Notes under the pieces: model-generated
The model's input: the letters and a program-made list of their open reading frames with translations, nothing else
What the model was told of the DNA's origin: nothing
Database searches by the model: none
Shown: piece by piece, positions 19,657 through 27,520 of the stretch
Numbering within the stretch: position 1 is the stretch's first letter
Layout of the letters: the number at the start of each line of letters is the position of its first letter
Translations under genes and position numbers: made by a program
DNA from: Nocardia abscessus
Lineage (GTDB): Bacteria > Actinomycetota > Actinomycetes > Mycobacteriales > Mycobacteriaceae
Length of the DNA stretch: 64,000 nt
Direction: 5' to 3'
Assembly: GCF_015477775.1 (NCBI RefSeq)
Contig: NZ_JADLQO010000004.1
Span: 124,001-188,000 of the forward strand

Positions 19657-20880
19657 ATGATCAACCTCGAACTCCCCAAGAAGCTGCGGGCCAGCGCGAA
19701 CCAGGCGCATCAGGTCGCGCAGGAGATCTTCCGCCCGATCTCGCGCAAATACGACCTCGGCGAGCACGACTACCCGGTCGAGCTGGACACCATGGCCGCC
19801 ATGGTCGAGGGTCTGGCCGACTCCGGCACCCAGAAGATCGGCGGCGCGGCCGGTGGCCGTTCCGACGACAGCGACAGCCACGCCACCGAGCTGCTCGGGA
19901 ACACCAACGGCGGCAATATGTCCGCGCTGCTGAACGCGCTGGAGACGTCGTGGGGCGACGTCGGCCTCATGCTGTCGATCCCCTACCAGGGCCTGGGCAA
20001 CGCGGCCATCGCGGCCGTCGCCACCGACGAGCAGCTCCAGCGCTTCGGCAAGGTGTGGGCCTCGATGGCGATCACCGAGCCGTCCTTCGGTTCCGACTCC
20101 GCCGCCGTGTCCACCACCGCCGTGCTCGACGGTGACGAGTGGGTGCTCAACGGCGAGAAGATCTTCGTCACGGCGGGCCAGCGCTCGACTCACATCGTGG
20201 TGTGGGCGACGGTGGACAAGAGCCTCGGCCGCGCGGCGATCAAGTCGTTCGTCGTGCCGCGTGACGCTCCCGGCCTCTCGGTGGCGCGGCTCGAGCACAA
20301 GCTCGGCATCAAGGCCTCCGACACCGCCGTGCTGCTGTTGCAGGACTGCCGGATTCCCAAGGACAACATCCTCGGCAGCCCGGAAGTCAACGTGGAGAAG
20401 GGTTTTGCCGGGGTCATGCAGACCTTCGACAACACCCGTCCGCTCGTCGCCGCGATGGCGGTCGGCGTCGCCCGCGCCGCGCTGGAAGAGCTGCGCTCGA
20501 TCCTGACCGCCGCGGGCGTGGAGATCTCCTACGACAGCCCGGCCAACAACCAGCACGCCGCCGCCGCCGAATTCCTGCGGATGGAAGCCGATTACGAGGC
20601 CGCCTACCTGCTCGCCTTGCGCGCCGCGTGGATGGCCGACAACAAGAAGCCCAACTCGCTCGAGGCCTCCATGTCCAAGGCGAAGGCGGGCCGCACCGGC
20701 ACCGACGTCACCCTGAAGTCCGTCGAACTGGCCGGCGCCATCGGCTACTCGCAGCGCACCCTGCTGGAGAAGTGGGGCCGCGACTCGAAGATCCTGGACA
20801 TCTTCGAAGGCACCCAGCAGATCCAGCAACTCATCGTCGCCCGCCGCATCCTCGGCAAGACCAGCGCCGAGCTGAAATGA
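19657..20880 (+). CDS. fadE23: Acyl-CoA dehydrogenase, FadE23-like subunit
   Basis: The 407-residue protein carries standard ACAD blocks: MAITEPSFGSDSAAVSTTA, WVLNGEKIFVTAGQRS for FAD and substrate, and DIFEGTQQIQQLIVARRI with the catalytic Glu of the (Y/F)EGT motif. It follows the fadE24-like gene after 33 nt, with AGGAGA before its ATG, and is closed by a strong terminator. Paired fadE genes in mycobacteria encode alpha2beta2 enzymes. Together with the palindromes upstream this looks like a regulated two-gene operon. Confidence 0.8.
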   Translation: MINLELPKKLRASANQAHQVAQEIFRPISRKYDLGEHDYPVELDTMAAMVEGLADSGTQKIGGAAGGRSDDSDSHATELLGNTNGGNMSALLNALETSWGDVGLMLSIPYQGLGNAAIAAVATDEQLQRFGKVWASMAITEPSFGSDSAAVSTTAVLDGDEWVLNGEKIFVTAGQRSTHIVVWATVDKSLGRAAIKSFVVPRDAPGLSVARLEHKLGIKASDTAVLLLQDCRIPKDNILGSPEVNVEKGFAGVMQTFDNTRPLVAAMAVGVARAALEELRSILTAAGVEISYDSPANNQHAAAAEFLRMEADYEAAYLLALRAAWMADNKKPNSLEASMSKAKAGRTGTDVTLKSVELAGAIGYSQRTLLEKWGRDSKILDIFEGTQQIQQLIVARRILGKTSAELK

Positions 20881-20892
20881 CCTGGTAGACAA

Positions 20893-20938
20893 CGAAAAAC
20901 CGGTGCGAATCCACTCATCAACTCGCACCGGTTTTTCG
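20893..20938. terminator. Rho-independent terminator after the fadE operon
   Basis: A perfect 16-bp inverted repeat (20893-20908 with 20923-20938, 14-nt loop) has A5 on one flank and T5 on the other, so it can terminate in both directions. Confidence 0.9.
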
Positions 20939-21258
20939 TGTGCCCGGTCCACCGGCTGTGGTCCCGTAACACTGCGGACATGTTCACGAGCAGGTCACCG
21001 CAGTCAGCCGAGCGGGGCCGCGCTGGTCACCAGTTCCTCTCCGCGAGGTGACCACCAAGTCCACCCCGCGGGTGCGACGACCCTGCCGCCGACCCGCTCA
21101 CCTCCAAGTACGACCCGCAGGACGGGGTCGTCTTGCGGTGCGGGCCGTGCGATAACCCGGTGCCGCCGCCACACCGAGATGCTCGACCGGTCCCCCTACC
21201 GAGCGGGAGCGGGCTTCGGCCCCCTCTTCTCGTTTCCGATCGGCCATACTGTCTCTCC
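20939..21258. other. Intergenic region, no gene seen
   Basis: 320 bp between the fadE terminator and the next gene. Several short frames exist but none has a ribosome-binding site or recognisable motif. The right end has a TACTGT -10 box at 21247-21252. Confidence 0.4.
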
Positions 21259-21798
21259 GTGGAGACGTTCGGAGACTGGCTCGAATTCGTGGGTACGGTG
21301 ACTACAGCCATCGGTCTCGTCATCGCTTGGGAGAAGGCGACCGGACGACTCGACAGCCTCCGTGAGGGCGCTCACAGGCAACTCCTTACGATCCGCCACA
21401 GGGTAGGCGGCGGCCGTAGCATGACTATTCAGGCTGATACAGCGGTCACCTTCGGCGGCACAGGTGAGTTGACCTTCCAAACCGTGGGACAACACGTCGT
21501 CGAACCAAATGCGAGTGTCCAGCGGCAGATCGAAGGTCTCGCAGCCGAAACCAGAGTGCTCCGAGACATGATCGTGGAGCTACGCAAGCACATCGAAGAG
21601 GTGGAGACCTCGCCCCGCCTCGAGATGTCAGAAGTGAACACTGCCCTCGAGGAGTCGATCAACAAACTCGAATCCGAACTGAACATCAGCTCAGCGAGAG
21701 ACTTTCGAGTAGCTATCGGGGGTATGCTGCTGACCGTCGTCGGACTTCTCTGGGGGCTGGCCGTAGACGGAGGGTTTTCCTGGCTTCCGTGGCTTTGA
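21259..21798 (+). CDS. Membrane-anchored coiled-coil protein, unknown
   Basis: This 179-residue protein has a hydrophobic N-terminal segment (about 8-22), a middle part with a beta-like stretch (MTIQADTAVTFGGTGELTFQ), a long charged coiled coil (about 88-150, ETRVLRDMIVELRKHIEEVE and on) and a C-terminal membrane helix (about 155-179). The topology suggests a hairpin anchored at both ends. GTG 21259 lies 6 nt after a TACTGT box with no ribosome-binding site. Codon use is less GC-rich than neighbours, which may mark recent transfer. The family is not recognised. Confidence 0.6.
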   Translation: METFGDWLEFVGTVTTAIGLVIAWEKATGRLDSLREGAHRQLLTIRHRVGGGRSMTIQADTAVTFGGTGELTFQTVGQHVVEPNASVQRQIEGLAAETRVLRDMIVELRKHIEEVETSPRLEMSEVNTALEESINKLESELNISSARDFRVAIGGMLLTVVGLLWGLAVDGGFSWLPWL

Positions 21799-22005
21799 CC
21801 GCGTTGACCGGATTCCCCGCGCACCATTTTCTCGTGTCGGAAGGGGATGCGTCCGGATCAGCGCGGCATGTCCTGAATCAACTCGACGGCTTCCTGCCGG
21901 TCCGGCCACGCGACGATGAGACAGCGGACAATCCTTGCCGCCGAACATTTTTGGTGGCCTCGCTGCTATAGACCTCGAACCGAATGGTCCGTAGCCTTCG
22001 CATCC

Positions 22006-22086
22006 ATGTGGAGCATTGTGCTTATCTCGATTGTCAGTTGTGTTGTGATCGCCGCTGGATTCGCGTGGGGGCTGCCCGGCGACTGA
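22006..22086 (+). CDS. Possible 26-residue membrane peptide
   Basis: ATG 22006 opens MWSIVLISIVSCVVIAAGFA then WGLPGD, almost entirely one membrane helix. There is no clear ribosome-binding site. It may be a true small membrane peptide or chance. The surrounding 21799-22116 has no other gene. Confidence 0.25.
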   Translation: MWSIVLISIVSCVVIAAGFAWGLPGD

Positions 22087-22116
22087 GGACGGGCCGTCGC
22101 AGGCATTCCGCCTGGC

Positions 22117-23028
22117 TCAGTGCGCTGCGTTCCGGTTTCGGCGAGCGAGCTGGTCGGCGGTGAGATCGGCCGTCCAGAGGGGCTGGAGCATGTGCCAGTC
22201 GGCTGGGTGCGCGGCGATACCGGCGGCGAATCGGTCGGCCAGCGCCTGGGTGGTATCGCGTACTCCACCGCTGGTGTCGATGGGGGAATCGACGTGGAAT
22301 CCCCACCCGTCGGGCGTGTACCAGCAGTGCACGGGAAGCAGGGGGGCTCCGGTGTCGATCGCCAACCGCGCGGGCCCGGCAGGCAGCCGTGCCGGTTCCC
22401 CGAAGAAGGTGACCGGCACGCCCGTGCCGGACAGGTCGCGTTCACCCAGCAGACCGACTATTCGCCCCTGTCGAATCCGGGTGATCAGCTGAGCGAACGG
22501 CGGCGTCGCGGTACCGGTGAGCGGGATGATCTCGAATCCCAAGCGTTCGCGGAAGCGGACGAAGCGCTGGAACAACGATTCCGGGGCGAGCCGCTCCGCG
22601 ACGACGGTCGGCGAGCCCACGCGTTGCACCAGCCACACTCCCGCCAGGTCCCAATTTCCGCTGTGCGGCAGGGCGAGCACGGCACCGGTGCCGCGTTCGA
22701 CCGCCCGGTGGATGTGTTCGAGCCCGGTGGCCGAGGATTCGATGGTATCGGCCAGTCGCACCGGGTCCATCGATGGCAGCCGAAAGGCTTCGCGCCAGTA
22801 GCGGGCATAAGAGCGCAGGCTGGCACGGATGAGTGTCTGTGGCACCGCCTCCGGCACGGTGCCCAGTACCCGAGACAGGTTGCGGCGCAATTGGTTCGGT
22901 CCACCGTCGCGGGCGGCGCGTTCGGCTGCGGCGTCGAAGAGGCGCACGGCCAGCGGTTCGGGCAGGGCGCGTACCAGCCGCCAGCCGGCGGCGTAACCCA
23001 GGTCCCATGCCCGGCCGGCCGGATTCAC
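22117..23028 (-). CDS. Phosphatidylinositol mannoside acyltransferase family protein (LpxL/PatA-like)
   Basis: The 303-residue protein shows the HX4D acyltransferase motif (LPHSGNWDLAG) and the later ERDLSGTGVPVTFFGEPARLP region of the LpxL/HtrB family, which in actinobacteria includes PatA, the enzyme that acylates mannose on PIM glycolipids. It has an N-terminal amphipathic/hydrophobic start and acts at the inner face of the membrane. In mycobacteria patA sits in an operon with pgsA and pimA. Here it stands alone, so it may be a second copy with another acceptor. It starts at GTG 23028 with a weak ribosome-binding site. Confidence 0.75.
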   Translation of the reverse strand: MNPAGRAWDLGYAAGWRLVRALPEPLAVRLFDAAAERAARDGGPNQLRRNLSRVLGTVPEAVPQTLIRASLRSYARYWREAFRLPSMDPVRLADTIESSATGLEHIHRAVERGTGAVLALPHSGNWDLAGVWLVQRVGSPTVVAERLAPESLFQRFVRFRERLGFEIIPLTGTATPPFAQLITRIRQGRIVGLLGERDLSGTGVPVTFFGEPARLPAGPARLAIDTGAPLLPVHCWYTPDGWGFHVDSPIDTSGGVRDTTQALADRFAAGIAAHPADWHMLQPLWTADLTADQLARRNRNAAH

Positions 23029-23654
23029 TACTCGCCGCCGGACTCGGCCGACCCCGCTTCGTCGGTCGTCACGGAAGGCGCCGCTGAGACGACGTCGCTG
23101 AATACGGGCAGCCGAACCGATCCGACTACCGGCGCGCTGACCTCGGCGGGCTCACTCGGATGGCTGAACAAGGGTGCCCGGTTACTTCGATGCATTTCTG
23201 GATTCTCCGCTCACTCGCGATCGATGACGCCCAAATGGGTGGATACCGCCATACACGGTCACCAACGCCGCGGATTCGGCGGTCGCCTCGAAAACCCACA
23301 CTACCTTGACCAGAACATACGGAACGGTTTTATCGAGGATGTGCCCGCACGCTCGCGGTCAGCCGCCGAACGCTCGCGCCATGAGGCGGGGCCGTGTACG
23401 GTGCGCCTCCGGTCCCGTCTGCCCGCCGGTTCCGCGCGGGGCGGGGACCCGCCGCGGCCCCTGGGCTCCGTAGCGCTCCGTTGGGCAGCACGCCGCTGCG
23501 TCGATGAGTCAACGACACGATCACGCCATTCGGCGCTCACCCCTGGACAGGGCGCGCACCAACCAGGCAGCCTATCGCCCTGAGTCGCTGGATCGACAAG
23601 TCAGCGGACGTATTTCACTCGAGCAGTACCAGAAAACTTCAAGGAGAACTGGTT
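23029..23654. other. Intergenic region, no gene seen
   Basis: About 625 bp between divergent genes. No frame has a good start, motif or membrane pattern. The right end contains AAGGAGA, the ribosome-binding site of the secreted protein gene. A proline/glycine/arginine-rich GC-heavy stretch lies at about 23400-23500. Confidence 0.4.
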
Positions 23655-24287
23655 ATGCAACGACTGAGTTTTACGCGTCGCCTCGCTACCGCTTTCGCCG
23701 CCTCCGCGGTGTTCGTGGCCCCTTTCGCCGGGCACGCCGCCGCACAGCCCGCCACGGTGGACTGGACCGTCTCCACCCAGAAATTGCGCGCCGCCGCGGC
23801 CGGGAATCCGGCGGCCGAGCAGGCGATCGACCGGCTGATCGCCTCCGGTCAGCTCACCGAGGCCGGGCTGGTGGCCTTGCCCGCGCAGCCGTTCCAGATT
23901 CCGGCGCAGTCGGATATCGGACGCGGTGAAGGGCCTGGCGTGTACGGGTCCGGTATCGCGTTGGGCGTGGACGGATTCCGGATCGGGTTCTTCGGCGGGC
24001 CCGGCACCATCTCGCCGAATCAGGGCGGGGCCAAGCTCGAGGTGCTGTGGATCAACCTCGCCAACGGGCGCAGCGGCACCGAATTGCTCTACGAGCACAA
24101 CGACGTTCCGGTCGACACCACCATTCGCACACGCGCACTCGACACCGGCGCTGGTCCGGTGGTCGCCGCGGTGTACGGATCGCTGTGGCACCGCTGGTCG
24201 GTACCCGTGAGCGACGCGAACCCGGACGGGTACGCCTACCGGCTGGGCACGATCTCGGTGCCGTCGTTCGGCGCCGTCTACAACTGA
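23655..24287 (+). CDS. Secreted protein, unknown function
   Basis: This 210-residue protein starts at ATG behind AAGGAGA (8 nt). Residues 1-33 are a Sec signal (RRLATAFAASAVFVAPFAGHAAA). The mature part begins with a helical segment (STQKLRAAAAGNPAAEQAIDRLIASGQL) and continues with beta-like, glycine-rich sequence (GVDGFRIGFFGGPGTISPNQGGAKLEVLWINL, split here by motif). No cysteines are present after the signal. It is closed by its own terminator. I do not recognise a family. Confidence 0.7.
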   Translation: MQRLSFTRRLATAFAASAVFVAPFAGHAAAQPATVDWTVSTQKLRAAAAGNPAAEQAIDRLIASGQLTEAGLVALPAQPFQIPAQSDIGRGEGPGVYGSGIALGVDGFRIGFFGGPGTISPNQGGAKLEVLWINLANGRSGTELLYEHNDVPVDTTIRTRALDTGAGPVVAAVYGSLWHRWSVPVSDANPDGYAYRLGTISVPSFGAVYN

Positions 24288-24290
24288 GCG

Positions 24291-24332
24291 CGAAGGCCCC
24301 GGCTCCCGCCGCCACGGGGGCTGGGGCCTTCG
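24291..24332 (+). terminator. Hairpin terminator after the secreted protein gene
   Basis: CGAAGGCCCC at 24291 pairs with GGGGCCTTCG ending at 24332, with further imperfect pairing inside, followed by GTTTGT. It begins 3 nt past the stop. Confidence 0.75.
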
Positions 24333-24371
24333 GTTTGTCGGACCTCACGTAGATCCGTAGCTTTTGATTTC

Positions 24372-24872
24372 GTGAGCCTGGAAGACCGAGTCGCCGAGTT
24401 GGAGTGGCGGCTCAGCGCGCTGGAAGAGAACCTGCGGCCGGAGCACCTCCCGGCGGACACCGAGCAGTGGGCGGTGACCCGCCTGCAGGACGAGTTCGCG
24501 GCGGCCGACGAGCCCAACGGCGGGGTCGTCTTCGCCGGGTCGGTCCGCCTGCCCAACGATCAGCAGCGCGAATGGCAGGCCCGGTTCACCACCGGCGACC
24601 TCATCGAGGACGACTGGGCCGAGACCGCGGAATGCCTTGCCGCGCTCGGCAGCCCGGTTCGGTTGCGCCTGCTGCGCGAGATCATGGGCGGGCGGAGAAC
24701 CGCGGCCGAACTGGCCGGGGTGGAGGGTGTCGGCACCTCCGGCCAGATCTATCACCACCTGCGTCAGCTGGCCGCGGTCGGCTGGCTGCACACCGCGGGC
24801 CGCGGGCGGTTCGAGGTCCCCGCCGCCCGGGTGGTTCCGCTACTGGTCGCCCTGGCCAGCGCCCGGCGCTGA
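24372..24872 (+). CDS. ArsR-like winged-helix regulator
   Basis: The 166-residue protein has an N-terminal coiled-coil-like part (EDRVAELEWRLSALEENL) and a C-terminal winged helix (about 85-160): CLAALGSPVRLRLLREIMGG, then the recognition region SGQIYHHLRQLAAVGWL. It lacks the cysteines of metal-sensing ArsR proteins. GTG 24372 follows a TAGCTT box (24358-24363) by 8 nt with no ribosome-binding site, so it is probably leaderless. Its last 33 bp overlap the end of the convergent AhpD-like gene. Confidence 0.7.
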   Translation: MSLEDRVAELEWRLSALEENLRPEHLPADTEQWAVTRLQDEFAAADEPNGGVVFAGSVRLPNDQQREWQARFTTGDLIEDDWAETAECLAALGSPVRLRLLREIMGGRRTAAELAGVEGVGTSGQIYHHLRQLAAVGWLHTAGRGRFEVPAARVVPLLVALASARR

Positions 24873-25466
24873 GCCGGGCGCCGCCGCGGCGGCTGAGCCG
24901 GGCGCCGCCGCGGCGGCGACGTATCCGCCGGTCGCGAGCAGCCCACCGATCTGCTCGTAGGTCGCCCGCTCCCGGGGCGCGACCGTCGCCAGGCCGTCGA
25001 CGTAGCGGTTGAACATGCAGAAGGCAGCCGCGACCAGCACCGCGTCGTGGATGTCCTCGTCCTTGGCGCCCGCGGCGCGCGCGTTCTCGACGTCCTCCGG
25101 CGTGACGTCCAGCCCCGACCGACGCACCTTGTCCGCGATCCTCAGCAGTGCGCGGAGTTTCGGATCGATGGCGGCGGACTCCACGTCCTCGATGACGGCG
25201 TCGATCAGGTCACGACCGCCTTCTACCAGCACGGCCGCGGTCGCGGCGTGCGACTGCGTGCAGAAGTAGGTGTTGTTGCGCGACGACACGTACGCGGCGA
25301 TGGTTTCCCGCTCCCCCGGCGTGAGCGGAGAAGTCCCGCGCAGCAGAGTCTGCGCGAATTCGCTCAACGCCGTGCCGGTTTCGGGTTTGAAAGCGAACAG
25401 CCCCCGGATGCCGGGCAGGTCGCCGGGAACGTCGATGAACGGTTCACGATCCGTCGGATCGGACAT
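24840..25466 (-). CDS. AhpD/carboxymuconolactone decarboxylase-like protein with an altered active site
   Basis: The 208-residue protein has the peroxidase-related AhpD fold: FAQTLLRGTSPLTPGERETIAAYVSSRN before the active site, then NNTYFCTQSHAATA and the second helical half. Family members have CxxC-x3-H here. This one keeps Cys69 and His73 but has Thr66 where the first Cys is expected. The last 25 residues are an Ala/Pro/Gly/Ser tail partly created by a 24-bp DNA duplication. GGGAGA precedes ATG 25466. The tail end overlaps the convergent HTH gene. Confidence 0.75.
   Translation of the reverse strand: MSDPTDREPFIDVPGDLPGIRGLFAFKPETGTALSEFAQTLLRGTSPLTPGERETIAAYVSSRNNTYFCTQSHAATAAVLVEGGRDLIDAVIEDVESAAIDPKLRALLRIADKVRRSGLDVTPEDVENARAAGAKDEDIHDAVLVAAAFCMFNRYVDGLATVAPRERATYEQIGGLLATGGYVAAAAAPGSAAAAAPGSAPGAGQGDQ
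24870..24917. repeat. Perfect 24-bp direct duplication
   Basis: Units 24870-24893 and 24894-24917 are identical (TGAGCCGGGCGCC at the start of each). The first begins with the stop codon of the plus-strand HTH gene. On the minus strand the pair encodes two copies of APGSAAAA in the tail of the AhpD-like protein. Confidence 0.9.
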
Positions 25467-25516
25467 TGGCCGCGTCTCCCTTCGAGCGGTCTTCGAGACG
25501 TTGCGAAGGTTATCCC

Positions 25517-25528
25517 TACCGGCCGGTA
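25517..25528. promoter_or_regulatory. Palindrome upstream of the AhpD-like gene
   Basis: TACCGGCCGGTA is a perfect 12-bp palindrome 51 bp upstream of the minus-strand ATG at 25466, well placed for an operator. The cognate regulator is unknown. Confidence 0.5.
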
Positions 25529-25616
25529 ACGGCGGGCGAAAAGATGAATCGGGCCGAGAATCGCCCCCCACCTGCGGCGGACGCAACCCAAACGAGACGG
25601 ATTTGTCCGTTTTAGT

Positions 25617-25630
25617 TGTGACCTGTCACA
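25617..25630. promoter_or_regulatory. Palindrome TGTGAC-CT-GTCACA upstream of the acyl-CoA synthetase genes
   Basis: A perfect 14-bp inverted repeat about 90 bp before the fadD-type gene. It resembles a CRP/FNR-family half-site pair but with a 4-bp rather than 6-bp core, so the binder is uncertain. It lies in the region shared with the divergent AhpD-like gene. Confidence 0.4.
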
Positions 25631-25718
25631 CTCCGCACTGCTACGGTGGCAAGTCAACACGCCGTACCGGTTCGCTAGGTCGAGGACCGACGCGAGGGTT
25701 TTGTGGAGGTTATGCGAC

Positions 25719-27344
25719 ATGAACTTGGCCCACACGCTGGAGGCCGTGAAGGCGCTAGGGGTGCTGCGCAGCCGGGGTGTCTCCGATCCCAGGAAGCCGC
25801 TGGAGACGCTGCGGACGATGAAGGAGTCGCGCATCTACGGCCCCCAGGCGACGCTGATCCGGCACTCCGCGCGAGTGGCCCCGGACGCGCCGGGCATCGT
25901 GGACGAGGCAGGTCCGCTGACCTATCGCGAGCTGGACGACCGGTCCACGGCGATCGCACGCGGATTGCAGGCGGCGGGCGTCTCCGAGGGGATGGTGATC
26001 GGCGTCCTCGCACGCGATCACCGCGGCCTGATCCTGGCCATGGCCGCCGCGGGCAAGCTCGGCGTGCGGGTGGCGCTGATGAACACCGGGTTCGCCAAGC
26101 CGCAGTTCGCCGAGGTGTGCGAGCGCGAGAAGGTCAAGGCGGTGCTGCACGACAGCGAGTTCCTCGGCCTGCTCGACGCGCTGCCCGCCGACCTGCCGCG
26201 CTACCTCACCTGGGTCGATGAGGGCACCGCGCTGCCCGACGGCGCGCAGACGCTCGACGACCTGGTCGCCGCCAACTCCACCGATCCGCTGCCCGCGCCG
26301 AGCAAGCCCGGCGGCTTCATCATCCTGACCAGCGGCACCACCGGCCTGCCGAAGGGCGCGCCGCGCACCAAGGTCACCCCGCTGTCCACGGCGCAGCTGG
26401 TCGACCGCATCCCGTTCCCGCAGCGCGGCACCCAGGTGATCGTCTCGCCGATCTTCCACAGCACCGGTCTGGCCACCTGGTTGGTCGGCGCGGCCCTGTC
26501 CAACAAGGTGGTGGTGCGCCGCCGGTTCGACGCCGAGGCGACGCTCGCCATGATCGCCGAGCACCAGGCCGACATGCTGGTGGCGGTGCCCACGATGCTG
26601 CACCGGATGGTCGAGCTGGATCCGGCGATCCGGGCGAAATACGACACGTCCTCCCTGAAGGCGATCGTGCTGGCCGGTTCGGCGCTGTCCCCCGAACTCA
26701 CCATCAAGGCCACCGAGGCGTTCGGTCCGGTGCTCTACAACCTGTACGGCTCGACCGAGTGCGCGGTCGCGACCGTGGGCACCCCCGAGGACCTCGCCCT
26801 GGCACCCGGCACTGTCGGGCGCGCGCCGATCACCTGCGAAGTGCGGCTCTACGACGAGAACGACCAGCGCGTCACCGCCGTCAACACCACGGGGCGGATC
26901 TTCATCCGCAGCGGCGCGCCGTTCGAGGGGTACACCGACGGCAGGCACAAGCAGATCATCGACGGCTACATGTCCAGCGGCGACGTCGGCCATTTCGATG
27001 AGAACGGCCTGCTGATGGTGGACGGCCGCGACGACGACATGATCGTCTCCGGCGGCGAGAACGTCTTCCCGCAGGAGGTGGAGAACCTGCTGCTGGAACG
27101 GCCCGACGTCTTCGACGTCGCCGTGGTCGGCGTGGACGACGTGGAGTTCGGAAAGCGGTTGCGCGCCTTCGTCGTCCCGGAGCCGGGCCACTCGCCCGAC
27201 GGCGAGGAGATCAAGGCGTACGTCAAGAACACCCTGGCGCGCTACAAGGTGCCGCGCGAGGTGGTCTTCCTCGATGACCTGCCGCGCAATGCGACCGGCA
27301 AGCTGCTGCGCCGCGTGCTGGTGGACTACGAAGTCCAAGCCTGA
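25719..27344 (+). CDS. Fatty-acid--CoA/AMP ligase (acyl-CoA synthetase), first of a tandem pair
   Basis: The 541-residue ANL-superfamily enzyme has the P-loop-like TSGTTGLPKGAP, NLYGSTECAV (A5), SGDVGHFDENGL (A7), the hinge GRDDDMIVSGGENVFP (A8) and the C-terminal catalytic lysine in NATGKLLRR (A10). It activates a carboxylic acid as acyl-AMP and passes it to CoA. The chain length cannot be read from sequence. It resembles the FadD12 group of mycobacteria. GGAGG lies about 10 nt before ATG 25719. A hairpin separates it from the second copy. Confidence 0.85.
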   Translation: MNLAHTLEAVKALGVLRSRGVSDPRKPLETLRTMKESRIYGPQATLIRHSARVAPDAPGIVDEAGPLTYRELDDRSTAIARGLQAAGVSEGMVIGVLARDHRGLILAMAAAGKLGVRVALMNTGFAKPQFAEVCEREKVKAVLHDSEFLGLLDALPADLPRYLTWVDEGTALPDGAQTLDDLVAANSTDPLPAPSKPGGFIILTSGTTGLPKGAPRTKVTPLSTAQLVDRIPFPQRGTQVIVSPIFHSTGLATWLVGAALSNKVVVRRRFDAEATLAMIAEHQADMLVAVPTMLHRMVELDPAIRAKYDTSSLKAIVLAGSALSPELTIKATEAFGPVLYNLYGSTECAVATVGTPEDLALAPGTVGRAPITCEVRLYDENDQRVTAVNTTGRIFIRSGAPFEGYTDGRHKQIIDGYMSSGDVGHFDENGLLMVDGRDDDMIVSGGENVFPQEVENLLLERPDVFDVAVVGVDDVEFGKRLRAFVVPEPGHSPDGEEIKAYVKNTLARYKVPREVVFLDDLPRNATGKLLRRVLVDYEVQA

Positions 27345-27351
27345 TCGGCGG

Positions 27352-27378
27352 GCGGGGTGAGTGGCGCACTCACCCCGC
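27352..27378. terminator. Hairpin between the two acyl-CoA synthetase genes
   Basis: A perfect 11-bp inverted repeat (27352-27362 with 27368-27378, 5-nt loop) starts 7 nt after the stop. There is no T run. It could reduce read-through into the second gene. Confidence 0.65.
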
Positions 27379-27520
27379 TACCAGCGGGTAGCGTGCGCTG
27401 AGATACATGACACACCTGGTTACAGGAGCTTGCTAGTGTAAGCACCAGCACTGGCACTCGTAATTGCGGTTCGCACCACTCGGAGGACCACCGGGTGGCA
27501 CCGTCGGAAGGTTGTCGTCG

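Noticed and set aside
21691..21948. 85-residue minus-strand frame overlapping the end of the coiled-coil gene
   Set aside because: It lies antisense to a better-supported gene and has no recognisable features.
25617..25630. Classical CRP site before the acyl-CoA synthetase genes
   Set aside because: The palindrome core is 4 bp, not the 6 bp of TGTGA-N6-TCACA. It is kept only as a generic palindrome.
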